From the NCBI GenBank assembly GCA_049568075.1, contig CP144911.1: a stretch of 64,000 nt of DNA; one strand, 5' to 3'. Every line of letters begins with the position of its first letter. Position 1 is the stretch's first letter. Below are positions 35,084 to 44,977 of this stretch, one piece after another. Made by a program: the position numbers and the translations under genes. This DNA is from Gottfriedia sp049568075. GTDB lineage: Bacteria > Bacillota > Bacilli > Bacillales > Bacillaceae_G. The notes beneath the pieces are model-generated. The model saw only the letters and a program-made list of their open reading frames with translations. It searched no databases and was not told the DNA's origin.

Positions 35084-36905
35084 ACCTTTCCAATATAAAC
35101 ACTTACAATTATCAAAGGAAAAGAAGAAAAAGGAAGCTTCTCGAGCAGATAAAGTTTCCTCAACATTGAAAAGAATATGGTCTTACCTAGCATTAATGAA
35201 AGGTAAATTAATGGTCGTACTTTTGATGGTTTTAGTAAGCTCTGTACTTGGTTTATTAGGACCTGTATTAGTTGGCTATTCAATCGACCATTATATTCTA
35301 AAAAATAATTTAAGTGGTTTAAGTTGGTTAATCGTTGCTTTAGTGTTTATTTACTTAGGTTATTCAGCATCTTTGTTTTTACAAAATTTTTGGATGATTG
35401 ATATTGCTCAAAACACTGTAACAAAAATGAGAACAGAACTATTTAATATGTTTCATAAATTACCAATGTCATTTTTTGAAAAAAGACAACACGGAGAGTT
35501 AATGAGCCGTGTAACGAATGACTTGGAAAATGTTAGTTCGACTTTAAATACTTCCGTAATCCAAGTCTTTTCAAGTGTTTTAACTTTAGTCGGTACTGTT
35601 TCAGTTATGCTTTGGTATAGTCCAATCTTAACTTTATTGACTTTATCAATTGTTCCTATTTTAATAATTGGTATTAAATGGATTACACACCGTACCGGCC
35701 AACTTTATAAAATCCAGCAACGTAACTTAGGTGAGTTAAATGGATTTATTGAAGAAACAGTTTCCGGACAAAGAATCATCAAGACTTTTTCTCAAGAAGA
35801 TAAAATGATTCGAGATTTTTTAACTAAAAATGAAAAATTGAAAAACTCAGGATTTTGGGCATTTATCTTTGCCGGATTTATTCCTAAATTCATGAATGTA
35901 TTAAACAATGTAAGCTTTGCAATCATTGCAGGTATTGGTGGCTACTTTGCCTATAAAGGACATATTTCGATTGGTACAATTGTTGTATTTACTGAGTATT
36001 CAAGACAATTTACTCGTCCACTAAACGATTTATCAAATCAGTTTAATACATTACTTTCTGCGATCGCTGGAGCTGAGAGGGTATTCTCCATCATCGATGA
36101 GGATATTGAAGCGATTGATGAATCACACATTATTAATGACCAAAAGGTTATTCAAGGTAAAGTTGAATATAAAAATGTTAATTTTTCTTATGGGAAGGAT
36201 TCGGATTCAAATACATTAACAGATGTTTCATTCAAAGTATCACAAGGTGAGACAATCGCTTTAATCGGACCAACAGGTGCAGGTAAAACTACAGTAGTAA
36301 ATTTACTTTCACGCTTTTATCAAATCAATAGTGGTGATATACTCATAGATGGTGTAAGTATTGGTCAATATTCTAGAAAAAACTTGAGACAACAAATGGC
36401 ATTTGTTTTACAAGATTCATTTTTATTTAAAGGAACAATTCGAGAAAATATTCGATATGGTCGTTTAGATGCAACAGATGAAGAAGTAGAAGAGGCTGCA
36501 AAGCTTGCGAATGCACATAGTTTTATTATGAAATCTTCAAAAGGATATGATACAATTTTACAACAAGATGATCAGCAAATTAGTCAAGGTCAAAAGCAAC
36601 TTCTCTCAATTGCTCGAGCTATTCTAGCAAATCCTGCAATTTTAATTTTAGATGAAGCAACAAGTAGTATTGATACAATTACTGAAATTAAAATTCAAGA
36701 AGCTTTACAAAGACTAATGCAAGGCCGAACAAGCTTTGTCATTGCTCATCGACTAAATACAATTAAAAATGCTAATCAAATACTTGTTTTGAAAAATGGA
36801 ATGTGTATAGAGAGAGGTTCACATGAAGAACTAATTGATAAACAAGGTTTTTACTATGAATTAGTAAAACATCAAGGGATGAATGAAGATCAGCATATAC
36901 AATAA
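35064..36905 (+). CDS. ABC exporter subunit 2 (YfiC/BmrD type)
   Basis: A 613-residue half transporter: N-terminal cytoplasmic Lys-rich stretch, six membrane segments (about residues 45-340), and an NBD from about 375. The NBD has a canonical Walker A (GPTGAGKTT), Walker B with catalytic Glu (ILILDEATSSID) and H-loop His (VIAHRLNTI). The signature is ISQGQKQLLS, the degenerate form typical of the second subunit. In such heterodimers the working ATP site uses this Walker A with the LSGGQ of subunit 1, which is broken here. ATG 35064 follows AAGGAGG and overlaps subunit 1 by 20 bases. Homodimer activity is possible but not expected. Confidence 0.88.
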   Translation: MLKELTKPFQYKHLQLSKEKKKKEASRADKVSSTLKRIWSYLALMKGKLMVVLLMVLVSSVLGLLGPVLVGYSIDHYILKNNLSGLSWLIVALVFIYLGYSASLFLQNFWMIDIAQNTVTKMRTELFNMFHKLPMSFFEKRQHGELMSRVTNDLENVSSTLNTSVIQVFSSVLTLVGTVSVMLWYSPILTLLTLSIVPILIIGIKWITHRTGQLYKIQQRNLGELNGFIEETVSGQRIIKTFSQEDKMIRDFLTKNEKLKNSGFWAFIFAGFIPKFMNVLNNVSFAIIAGIGGYFAYKGHISIGTIVVFTEYSRQFTRPLNDLSNQFNTLLSAIAGAERVFSIIDEDIEAIDESHIINDQKVIQGKVEYKNVNFSYGKDSDSNTLTDVSFKVSQGETIALIGPTGAGKTTVVNLLSRFYQINSGDILIDGVSIGQYSRKNLRQQMAFVLQDSFLFKGTIRENIRYGRLDATDEEVEEAAKLANAHSFIMKSSKGYDTILQQDDQQISQGQKQLLSIARAILANPAILILDEATSSIDTITEIKIQEALQRLMQGRTSFVIAHRLNTIKNANQILVLKNGMCIERGSHEELIDKQGFYYELVKHQGMNEDQHIQ

Positions 36906-36916
36906 AGGGTGGAAGC

Positions 36917-37564
36917 ATGGATTACAATTCGTTTAAAGAAATTATTCACGGAAGAAGAAGTATTCGAAAATTTACTGATCAGGCAGTATCAAATGAAATA
37001 ATTGAAGAAATTATTGACTGCGCACGTTATGCTCCAAGTGATACAAACTCACAAACTTGGGAATTTATTATTATTAAAAACACTGACAAAATTAAAAAAA
37101 TTGAAGAGATGACATGGGATTCTCTACATGAAGTTGCTGAAAAAGCAAAAGAAAAAGGATTAGAAAAAGAAGGGAAACTATTAGTTCGTTCTTTTGGTCC
37201 TTATGCAACAGCATTTAGAGAAGCACCAGTTTTAATAATTTGTTTAGCAACACCTTATGAATCAAAATTCAGAACAAAAATATTTGATCCAATCGGCTTT
37301 GTTGAAAATGAAGTTTGGAAAGAAGAAGGAATTAAAAGTAGCTGCTTAGCATCACAAAACTTAATGTTAGCAGCACATACCTTAGGCTTAGGAACATGTC
37401 CAATGACAGGTCCTGTCCTTTTAGCTCAAGATAAACTTAGAACGTATTTAGAGATCGAGGAAAACCGCGAAATTAACATGGTCATTTCACTTGGATATCC
37501 ATCAGAACCTGCAAAAAAACTTGCTCGTAAAGAAGTTGCAGAAATTATTCGTTACGTTGATTAA
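36917..37564 (+). CDS. Nitroreductase family protein
   Basis: A 215-residue flavoprotein. The N-terminus FKEIIHGRRSIRKFTDQAVS and ARYAPSDTNSQTWEFIII are the FMN-binding blocks of the family. LMLAAHTLGLGTCPMTGP and the C-terminal VISLGYPSE are also conserved. It probably reduces nitro-compounds, quinones or flavin with NAD(P)H; the substrate is unknown. It starts 11 bases after the ABC subunit 2 stop, with SD AAGGGTGG, so it is likely cotranscribed with the exporter. Confidence 0.88.
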   Translation: MDYNSFKEIIHGRRSIRKFTDQAVSNEIIEEIIDCARYAPSDTNSQTWEFIIIKNTDKIKKIEEMTWDSLHEVAEKAKEKGLEKEGKLLVRSFGPYATAFREAPVLIICLATPYESKFRTKIFDPIGFVENEVWKEEGIKSSCLASQNLMLAAHTLGLGTCPMTGPVLLAQDKLRTYLEIEENREINMVISLGYPSEPAKKLARKEVAEIIRYVD

Positions 37565-37574
37565 TAAATTAAGT

Positions 37575-37607
37575 AGCCCACGAGGAAATTACTCGTGGGT
37601 TTTTTGT
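37575..37607 (+). terminator. Intrinsic terminator of the exporter-nitroreductase unit
   Basis: CCCACGAG (37577-37584) pairs with CTCGTGGG (37592-37599), followed by TTTTTTTG. Confidence 0.88.
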
Positions 37608-37817
37608 GTTTTTATAGAAGAATAAATTAGATATTGACTTTATTAACGAAGTTCAAAACTTTATCAATAACCCATCATTTAAAGATGAAATTTTACATCA
37701 ATTCAAAATGCTATACTAGTATAAGATAATGTTTGAATTTATATTAATATATCTATATAATTACTCAAGTGATTAATAAGTAGAAGATTTTTTTATATTG
37801 AAAGGTGCAGTATCATC

Positions 37818-39206
37818 ATGGATTCGACTAAAAAATTAGGTGTAATGGGTTTATCATTTTTAAGTATAAATGCAATATTAGGATTACGTAATATTGCTTT
37901 TGCTTCAACAATTGGTCCTTCAGCTTTATTTTATTGGATTGTTTCAGCATTAATCTATTTTATTCCAATTGGATTAATTGTAGCTGAGTTATCTACTACC
38001 TATCCAAATCAAGGCGGTATGGGTGTTTGGGTTCGAAAAGCTTTTGGAGAAAAAGCTTCATTTTTATGTTCGTGGTTTTTTTGGATTGCTAATTTTACAT
38101 ATTATCCGTCACTTTTATTAACAACTACAATTGCAATTGCATATGGAATTAAACAGCCACAAATGGCAAGCCATCCTATGAAAACAGCTATTATATCTAG
38201 TGTTATATTTTGGATTGTTACATTACTTACATTAAAAGGGACTAAAATGAGCGGAAGACTTGCGTCGATCGGCGCACCGCTTGGCGTATTAGTTCCAGCA
38301 ATATTAATATTTGGTTTCGGATTTTATAGTATGTTTAGCGGTGAACCAAGCGCTACTCACTTTACACAAAGTACAATCATGCCAAATAATTTATCTTTTG
38401 GAACGATAATGTTTTTATCAACATTAATGTTTGGTTTTTCAGGGGCAGAAATGCTAGGAACGATTGCGGGGAATGTAAGAAATCCCCAAAAAACATTTCC
38501 GAGAGCAATTTTTATTACATCAATTATTATTGCATTAGTCTATATACTTGCAACAGTTGCTTTCCAGTTTGTCATTACAATTTCATCTGACCAAACTGCG
38601 ACTGCACTATATTTATTTGCGGATAAAATAACTTCACAATTTGGACTGAATTTTTCACTTTCTCAATTTTTAGGAATCTGCTTTGTATTAGCATTTGTAG
38701 GTTCTCTTTCATTTTTAATCTTAAATCCTAGTGTGATGATTGCTGAGAGTGCAAAGGATGTACTTCCTCAAAACTTATTAAAAGAAAATAAAGATGGTAT
38801 GCCATCAATATTAATATTAGGACAAGCAGTTGCAGTTACATTCATTTTAATTCTTTCTGCTTTTGTACCAAGTGTTTCAAAGGCATTAAATATGCTAGTT
38901 TTAATGTCGACATTGGCATTTTTTATTCCTTATGTATTTTTAATTAGTGCATATCTTAAACTTCGTATGACTGATAAAAAAATAAACAGACCGTTTAAAA
39001 TTAAAAGTAATTCACTAGCTATTTTCGTTGCACTTATTGGAATGATATCAGTAGTTGGAACAATCGGTTTAACACTTATTCCAGCTCCAGATACTACATT
39101 ATTAGAATATTTACCAATCGTACTTGGACCGATTTTATTCGGATGTATTGGATTTATTCTTTACAGTAATGGAACAAAAGGTAAAAAGAAACAAATGAAA
39201 AACTAA
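37818..39206 (+). CDS. APC superfamily amino acid permease
   Basis: A 462-residue integral membrane protein with about 12 segments. The N-terminal segment MGLSFLSINAILGLRN and the first-helix unwound motif, then YWIVSALIYFIPIGLIVAEL and TTYPNQGGMGVWVRKAFG, are typical of the glutamate/GABA antiporter-like branch of APC transporters. The transported amino acid cannot be deduced. It stands alone between two terminators, so it is unlikely to be the missing hut permease. Confidence 0.85.
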   Translation: MDSTKKLGVMGLSFLSINAILGLRNIAFASTIGPSALFYWIVSALIYFIPIGLIVAELSTTYPNQGGMGVWVRKAFGEKASFLCSWFFWIANFTYYPSLLLTTTIAIAYGIKQPQMASHPMKTAIISSVIFWIVTLLTLKGTKMSGRLASIGAPLGVLVPAILIFGFGFYSMFSGEPSATHFTQSTIMPNNLSFGTIMFLSTLMFGFSGAEMLGTIAGNVRNPQKTFPRAIFITSIIIALVYILATVAFQFVITISSDQTATALYLFADKITSQFGLNFSLSQFLGICFVLAFVGSLSFLILNPSVMIAESAKDVLPQNLLKENKDGMPSILILGQAVAVTFILILSAFVPSVSKALNMLVLMSTLAFFIPYVFLISAYLKLRMTDKKINRPFKIKSNSLAIFVALIGMISVVGTIGLTLIPAPDTTLLEYLPIVLGPILFGCIGFILYSNGTKGKKKQMKN

Positions 39207-39207
39207 T

Positions 39208-39251
39208 AAAAAAACCTAAATTATTTATATTAAAATAATTTAGGTTTTTTT
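39208..39251. terminator. Strong bidirectional terminator
   Basis: A perfect 19-bp inverted repeat (39208-39226 with 39233-39251) starting with A7 and ending with T7, so it works for the permease and for the convergent pepF. Confidence 0.92.
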
Positions 39252-39258
39252 GATATTT

Positions 39259-41070
39259 TTAGAAAAGAGACTCTAATTCAGTCACTAAAGAACCAACATA
39301 CTCAACAGCTTCTTTGATTGGTGCACTTGTTGTTAGATCAACGCCAGCCATTTTTAAAAGTTCAACAGGTTTTTTCGATCCACCTGTTTTTAATACTTCA
39401 ATCCATGAATCAATAACAGGTTGACCCTCTGATTCTATTCTTCGTGAAATAGCAGTAGATGCAGTCAATCCAGCAGAATAAGTATATGGATAAAGTCCCA
39501 TATAATAATGAGGCTGGCGCATCCAAGTTAAACTTGCACCTTCATCTATTTCAACTGAATCACCCCAAAATTCCTTCAGAACATTACCTTTAACTTCACA
39601 GAATGTTGTCGCTGTAAGAGGCGTACCTTTTTCAGCAAGTTCATAAACTCTTCTTTGGAACTCACCTTCAAGTAAATGAGTCACAAAATTATGATAATAA
39701 GTACCTAATAATTGAAGGATGACCCAACGCTTCATTTTTGGATCATTCGTTTGTTTTAATAAATATTGACCTAATAACATCTCGTTAAAAGTTGATGGTG
39801 CTTCAACGAAATACATAGAAGGACGAGTATTTACTACACGTTGATATTTGTTTGCATAATAGAAATGACCAGCATGTCCAAGCTCATGAGCAAGTACAAA
39901 TGCATTTCTCATATTATCCTGCCAGCTAATTAAAATATATGGATGCACTCCATACGGACTAGAGCAAAATGCACCTGTTGATTTTCCAACATTATCGGAA
40001 TAATCGATCCAGCGCTCATCAAACGCTTTTTCCATAATTGAAACATAGTCAGGTCCCATAATTTCTAGTGATTTTAAAATCGTTTCTTTTGCTTCTTCAT
40101 AAGTAGTACTTGGGTTGAAATCTGGATCTAATGGTGCTTTTAAGTCATAGAAATGAATCGTATCAAGTCCAAGTTGTTTTTTCTTTAAGTTAGCTAGTCT
40201 ACGCATATGTGGGGCTAATTCTTTAAAGATGATATTTAATTGATTATGATACATTTCTAAAGTTACTTTATGATCTTCAAGGAGCATTTGCGTAACTGAA
40301 TCATAATTACGTAATTTACTTAAAGCGACTTCTTTTTTTACTTGAGTAGCGTAGGTCGAAGCATATGTATTTTTGTATTGGGTAAGAGTTTTAGTAAAAG
40401 ATTCATACGCCTGTTTACGCACTGTATGATTTGGAGAGAATTCATATAAGTTTTCAAACATGGCAAACGAATTTTCTAATTCTTTTCCATTTTCATCTTC
40501 AAAGGAATCGAATTTTAAATCAGCGGCCTTACTAGTTTGGTAAATTCGATATGGGGCAGAAGTAACTTCACCAAGCGCAGCTAAAGCCTCTTCAGTTTCA
40601 GGGAGTAATCTATGTTTTTTAGATGCAATAATTTCTTCTAATAATAATTTAAAAACCTCAATTTCATTTTCTTCCTTAATAAATGCCTCTAACATGTCAT
40701 TATTTAAATGTAAAAGCTCCGACTGAATAAACGTTAAAGTTGTATTTGCTTTTGTACTTAAGCTAGAAAATTGTAAACTATCAGATTGATTTTGAGAATC
40801 TGAACCATCTCCAGACTGAAGTAAGCTTACATATGTACCACAACGAATTAATTGAAGCATAATAGATTCATAAGTTAATAATGCCTTTTTTAAAGATTCA
40901 GCAGACTTAAGAACAGAACCTTTTAACGACTTCGCCTCTACTAAATCATTTTCAATTAGTTCTAAAGCAACTAGCCACTCTGCACGAGTCGGATATAAAT
41001 CCTCTAATTTCCATGTCATTTCTGTTGGAACCTCTGCACGTGTTAAACGTTTTACTAACATTTTTTCCAT
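39259..41070 (-). CDS. pepF: Oligoendopeptidase F (M3B)
   Basis: A 603-residue cytoplasmic metallopeptidase. The zinc motif is HELGHAGHFYYAN, with the downstream Glu ligand in EAPSTFNEML. The N-terminus (TWKLEDLYPTRAEW) and C-terminus (YPYTYSAGLTAS, GGSKKPVELLKMAGVD) match PepF of Bacillus and lactococci. It cleaves peptides of about 7-17 residues in vitro. The start at ATG 41070 follows AAAGGAGG at 7 bases; a TTG one codon upstream is rejected. Confidence 0.93.
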   Translation of the reverse strand: MEKMLVKRLTRAEVPTEMTWKLEDLYPTRAEWLVALELIENDLVEAKSLKGSVLKSAESLKKALLTYESIMLQLIRCGTYVSLLQSGDGSDSQNQSDSLQFSSLSTKANTTLTFIQSELLHLNNDMLEAFIKEENEIEVFKLLLEEIIASKKHRLLPETEEALAALGEVTSAPYRIYQTSKAADLKFDSFEDENGKELENSFAMFENLYEFSPNHTVRKQAYESFTKTLTQYKNTYASTYATQVKKEVALSKLRNYDSVTQMLLEDHKVTLEMYHNQLNIIFKELAPHMRRLANLKKKQLGLDTIHFYDLKAPLDPDFNPSTTYEEAKETILKSLEIMGPDYVSIMEKAFDERWIDYSDNVGKSTGAFCSSPYGVHPYILISWQDNMRNAFVLAHELGHAGHFYYANKYQRVVNTRPSMYFVEAPSTFNEMLLGQYLLKQTNDPKMKRWVILQLLGTYYHNFVTHLLEGEFQRRVYELAEKGTPLTATTFCEVKGNVLKEFWGDSVEIDEGASLTWMRQPHYYMGLYPYTYSAGLTASTAISRRIESEGQPVIDSWIEVLKTGGSKKPVELLKMAGVDLTTSAPIKEAVEYVGSLVTELESLF

Positions 41071-41289
41071 CAAATTGCCTCCTTTAGTAGTAGTTGGTAC
41101 GAGTCTATTATACTGTATAAAAACATTTTAATGGTGAAATTATTCGATAAAATTGAAAATTATAACAATTTTACTGCACAAGCCGTCATTATTTTGATAA
41201 AATTAATTGAATTTGGTTAAAAATTTCAACTTTCAGAAATAATTATGGAAATAAATTTTATTACCTAGAAAGGAGTTTTTTAAGAACGA

Positions 41290-41811
41290 ATGAAAAAATT
41301 TAAAATGATCTGTTTACTAACTTTGACAACTGTTGCACTTTCAGCATGTACAATTAAAAAACCTCCACAAAATTTAGCTATTAAACCACAAGGTACTTAT
41401 GATTTAAAAACTGTTGGGATTAAAGTGGAATCATCACTTCCTAAAAATGCTAAATTTAATCTTCTGTTAAAAGATGATGATACAAAGAAAGTAATCTATG
41501 AAACTACTATTAAAACAGATGGAAATGGTACTGCAAATAAGAAAATTTTATTAGATACAAAAAATAAAAACTTAACCGGTATATTATTTTTTAAGCCTGA
41601 TGAGCAACCAAAAAACATTCAAGACAAATTCGGCAAATATGGTGAAAACATTCGATCAACTACAGTAGGTTATAGAGTAGGGAAAATGCATAACCAAAAA
41701 TATATGTATATTAAACAGTACGGGACATTTTGGAAATTCGGTAAATTAAGTGATGGAGGTTTTCTAGTATTTGGTAAAGATAAGATAAAGCAAGAAAAGG
41801 AGGGGAAATAA
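41290..41811 (+). CDS. Lipoprotein upstream of Opp-type permeases
   Basis: A 173-residue protein with a lipoprotein signal peptide: MKKFKMICLLTLTTVALSAC, lipobox LSAC with Cys20. The mature part is small (about 150 residues), rich in Lys and beta-strand-like, and shows no substrate-binding-protein fold. It is far shorter than oligopeptide-binding lipoproteins (about 540). The stop at 41811 is 34 bases before the first permease, so the three genes probably form one operon. No family is recognised. Confidence 0.7.
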   Translation: MKKFKMICLLTLTTVALSACTIKKPPQNLAIKPQGTYDLKTVGIKVESSLPKNAKFNLLLKDDDTKKVIYETTIKTDGNGTANKKILLDTKNKNLTGILFFKPDEQPKNIQDKFGKYGENIRSTTVGYRVGKMHNQKYMYIKQYGTFWKFGKLSDGGFLVFGKDKIKQEKEGK

Positions 41812-41845
41812 TACACAATTAGACGAACTAGATTGTGTATGTAAC
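41797..41845 (+). promoter_or_regulatory. Split SD: hairpin between SD and permease start
   Basis: The only good SD (AAGGAGGGG, 41797-41805) is 40 bases before the ATG at 41846. Between them ATACACAAT (41811-41819) and ATTGTGTAT (41832-41840) form a perfect 9-bp hairpin. Folding it leaves 5+5 bases between SD and ATG, an effective normal spacing. The lipoprotein stop codon lies at the hairpin base, so upstream translation could open or permit it. Confidence 0.45.
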
Positions 41846-42724
41846 ATGATACAAACAAGTAGAATTATATCTAAATATCTTCTTCAGTTTTGTTTAACTA
41901 TATTTGGAATTGGTTTAATTACGGCTACTTCTTTTACTCTATTTTTACCAAAAGGAGAGAGATTGATTGAGTTTTGGAATCAACTACAAATCTTTTTTTG
42001 GAGTTTTTTTTACTTTGATAATTTAGAAGTATACTTAAAAGAATTTCAATATGTTCCTTTTTCTTCTGTATTTTTAGAGCCATACGTTTATTCTTTTACG
42101 ATTCTTTTTTCAGCGTTTTTACTTTCAATTTTCGTCGCATTATTGATTGCTTATATAGTAAATATAGGTCCAAAATCATTTAGAAAAATAATGAATAGTA
42201 TCCTATTTTTCTTACAATCTATACCAGACGTAGTAATGATTTGCGCATTTCAAATTTTCTTTTTATGGATTTTTAATAAAACCGGTGTTAAAATTGTCGA
42301 TCCAATAAGTGGCTTTGAATCCAAAGCTTACGCATTACCAATCATCCTTGTATCGATTATACCTACGATCCAACTTTTCCAGATGTTATTTCTGGCAATA
42401 CAGGAAGAAAAAATTAGAGACTATGTAGAGTATGCAAAAGCAAAGGGACTTTCTAATTCTTGGATTATTATCCGTCATATATTCAGTAATGTTGCGATTA
42501 CTTTATTAAGTAATAGTAAGTTAATATTTTGGATGATGATTTCAAATCTATTAATAGTAGAAAAGTTCTTTAATATGAAGGGCTATTTTTCATTTCTATT
42601 TAATAACAGCAGATCGCCTGAAATCTTTTTTATGGCGCTAGTTTTACTATTTATCCCATTCTTTTTGCTAGAAATTATATTTAAACAAATTGTCATTAGA
42701 ATGAAAGGGGGACAAGCAGTATGA
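41846..42724 (+). CDS. ABC transporter permease, OppB/DppB type
   Basis: A 292-residue membrane protein with about six segments. The cytoplasmic EAA loop reads EYAKAKGLSNSWIIIRHIFSN (about residues 193-213), the contact to an ATPase in binding-protein-dependent importers. Long extracytoplasmic first loop as in OppB. No ATPase or solute-binding gene lies in this operon. It overlaps the next permease by 4 bases (ATGA). Confidence 0.8.
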   Translation: MIQTSRIISKYLLQFCLTIFGIGLITATSFTLFLPKGERLIEFWNQLQIFFWSFFYFDNLEVYLKEFQYVPFSSVFLEPYVYSFTILFSAFLLSIFVALLIAYIVNIGPKSFRKIMNSILFFLQSIPDVVMICAFQIFFLWIFNKTGVKIVDPISGFESKAYALPIILVSIIPTIQLFQMLFLAIQEEKIRDYVEYAKAKGLSNSWIIIRHIFSNVAITLLSNSKLIFWMMISNLLIVEKFFNMKGYFSFLFNNSRSPEIFFMALVLLFIPFFLLEIIFKQIVIRMKGGQAV

Positions 42725-43776
42725 TAAAAATTAAAAAATATTTACCAATTATAATAGGATGCTTTATCATACTTGGCTTAATCACCTTTAGTTTTATTTA
42801 TACTTACTTTATTAAGGATACGATCAAACCAGCCCCAGCTTTGTTATATAATGCAGAAGGTAAATTAGTCGATACATATGGTTATCCTCCAAGTTGGAAA
42901 TATCTTTTTGGTGTAGACCGATTTGGAAGAGATGTATTTTGGATGGTAATTGATGGTGCTAAATACACTTTATCCATTGCCATTGTTGTAGGTCTAATGA
43001 GAGTTATATTTGGCGGTTTATTTGGCACATTTTTCGGATTCATGAATCAAAGATTATTAAAAATTATTGAACCAATTTTGAATGCATTTCGGTTTGTCCC
43101 AGCTGTTATCATTATATTTCCATTTTTTGAGAGATTAAATGACGTCCCAGAAGTTGCTAAAGAAAAAACGATTGCAATTCAAATATCATTACTAATCATT
43201 ATATCGATTCCAGTATTGATGAATTCTATCGGTGAAGAAGTAAGAGATTTTTTAAAAAATGATTTCATTACTAGCTCTAAACTCATAGGTGCACGAAATG
43301 GCTGGATCCGCCGTAAGCATGTAATACCTTATTTACGAAGCCGTATTCTTTTATTATTTGTACAACAAACTATACAAACTTTATTTTTACTAACCCAATT
43401 AGGTGTTTTTAAACTATTTATTGGTGGCGTTAAAGTTCTTTACTTAGATCTTGGAGTCGACCGACCGATGTCACAAGCTAATGAATGGTCTGCAATGATT
43501 GGTGCAAATTACATCGAGTTATCGATTGATTCATGGGTAATCATTGGACCAAGTATGGCTTTTATTGTTTCGATTTTTGCTTTTAATCTTATTAAATTGG
43601 GGATTGAGCGTTTAATGGAAAACCAAACAGTGCAAAAAAAGAAGCAACCTATTAATAATGAAGATTTATATAATGGATTAAATGATTTTGAATTTGTGAA
43701 TAAGGAAAAATTAAATGAAGTTAGTAGGATCATAGATAACGAACCTAAATCGAGTAGACAGCTTGTAACAAGATAA
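42721..43776 (+). CDS. ABC transporter permease, OppC/DppC type
   Basis: A 351-residue membrane protein. The block WKYLFGVDRFGRDVFWMVIDGAKYTL (split: YLFGVDRFGRDVFW, then MVIDGAKYTLSIAI) is the signature of OppC-type permeases, which read LGTDxxGRDxxSRVxxGARxSL. A diverged EAA loop SSKLIGARNGWIRRKHVIPY lies near residue 195. It has about six membrane segments and an unusually long basic/polar tail after residue 300. It is probably the partner of the upstream permease; the substrate is unknown. Confidence 0.8.
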   Translation: MIKIKKYLPIIIGCFIILGLITFSFIYTYFIKDTIKPAPALLYNAEGKLVDTYGYPPSWKYLFGVDRFGRDVFWMVIDGAKYTLSIAIVVGLMRVIFGGLFGTFFGFMNQRLLKIIEPILNAFRFVPAVIIIFPFFERLNDVPEVAKEKTIAIQISLLIIISIPVLMNSIGEEVRDFLKNDFITSSKLIGARNGWIRRKHVIPYLRSRILLLFVQQTIQTLFLLTQLGVFKLFIGGVKVLYLDLGVDRPMSQANEWSAMIGANYIELSIDSWVIIGPSMAFIVSIFAFNLIKLGIERLMENQTVQKKKQPINNEDLYNGLNDFEFVNKEKLNEVSRIIDNEPKSSRQLVTR

Positions 43777-43896
43777 TAAAGTAATTGAAAACTTATGTTC
43801 TAAATAGAGAATATAGGTTTTTATTTTTGTATATAGAGGAAAACTCAAAAATCGTATAGAGGTTTAATTTTATTTATTTCATTGGGGGTTCGAGCA

Positions 43897-44745
43897 TTGC
43901 AAAATGTTATCTTAAGCATAGAAAATAAAAAAGTGAGTTATTACGAATATGGTAATAAAGAAAATCCAACTATCGTTTGTTTTCACGGTCTTGCTGGAAA
44001 TGCAATTTATAGTTTTGAAGAATTAACAAAAATTCTAGTAAATAAATTTCATTTGATTGTTTTCGATCATCCTGGACATGGCAAAACGACAGCCTTTGAT
44101 AATGAGGAGGATTATTTATTTTCTAATTTGTCAAATTGGTATAACAAAGTGTTTGAGCAAGTAATCACTAAACCATTTTTTCTAATGGGCCACTCTTGGG
44201 GGGCAGATATAGTTCTCCATTTTACAATGACGCATCCTAAAAATGTACTAGGAATAATATTACTAGATGGCGGATTTACATTTCCAGAAAATCAAACTGA
44301 TATGACATTTGAAAATGCATATTCTGGCTGGAGTGAATACATGGATAAATCAATTTATAAGAATTGGGAGGAGGTTATAGAAGAATATAAAAATTATACA
44401 AAAAGATGGAGCAGAGACATTGAACAGTATGTAGCTTCGCTTTTTAAAAAAAATAACCAAAATCAGTTTGAACTCGTCACTTCAAAATTTACGGTTTTAT
44501 CAATTATAAAAGCATTTTTTAAAGAACCCTTTTCAAAAACATATCCATTTATAAAGGTTCCAGTAATATTAATTCATGCAACATTACCGACTAATCTTGA
44601 TCTTGCGAGAGAGGTTGGAATTTCACAGTTAAATCGTAATATAAAAGATCTAAATGTTATTGGAATTAATGATGCTAACCATATGATTCAATGGGACGAA
44701 CCCGATAAAGTATCTAATATAATAATTAACTGGTTAGAAAAATAA
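43897..44745 (+). CDS. Alpha/beta hydrolase
   Basis: A 282-residue hydrolase of the alpha/beta fold. The oxyanion region is VCFHGLAGNAIYS, followed by VFDHPGHGKT. The nucleophile elbow is GHSWGAD (Ser in Gly-His-Ser-Trp-Gly). The catalytic Asp probably lies in ILIHATLPTNLD and His in DANHMIQWDEP. I place the start at TTG 43897, 8 bases after GGGGG, not at TTG 43882, which precedes the SD. It stands about 120 bases after the permeases. Confidence 0.82.
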   Translation: MQNVILSIENKKVSYYEYGNKENPTIVCFHGLAGNAIYSFEELTKILVNKFHLIVFDHPGHGKTTAFDNEEDYLFSNLSNWYNKVFEQVITKPFFLMGHSWGADIVLHFTMTHPKNVLGIILLDGGFTFPENQTDMTFENAYSGWSEYMDKSIYKNWEEVIEEYKNYTKRWSRDIEQYVASLFKKNNQNQFELVTSKFTVLSIIKAFFKEPFSKTYPFIKVPVILIHATLPTNLDLAREVGISQLNRNIKDLNVIGINDANHMIQWDEPDKVSNIIINWLEK

Positions 44746-44977
44746 ATGAATCTATAAAATGCTTTGTTTTAACAAGTAACAAGGTATTATGGACTATACA
44801 ATGACAAAGTAAACGATCTTAACATTAAGGATGTATATACACGAATTTTTAACACAATTGAATCTGATAAATGCTTCAATGAATAAGAAATATAATTTGT
44901 GAGTTTGTAGGTGTTGTGTGAAATAGCTGCAATGAAAGTGAATGTAAAGTGAAATATGCATTTAGCATTATACTAAA
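44746..44977 (+). other. Gap with a short open remnant
   Basis: A frame between about 44780 and 44886 reads YYGLYNDKVNDLNIKDVYTR and ends DKCFNE, without a start or SD. It could be a gene remnant. Nothing else was seen before the terminator. Confidence 0.25.

Noticed and set aside
37818..39206. The APC permease as the missing histidine permease of hut
   Set aside because: It is 26 kb from hut, has its own terminators, and resembles the glutamate/GABA antiporter branch more than HutM. No HutP site lies before it.
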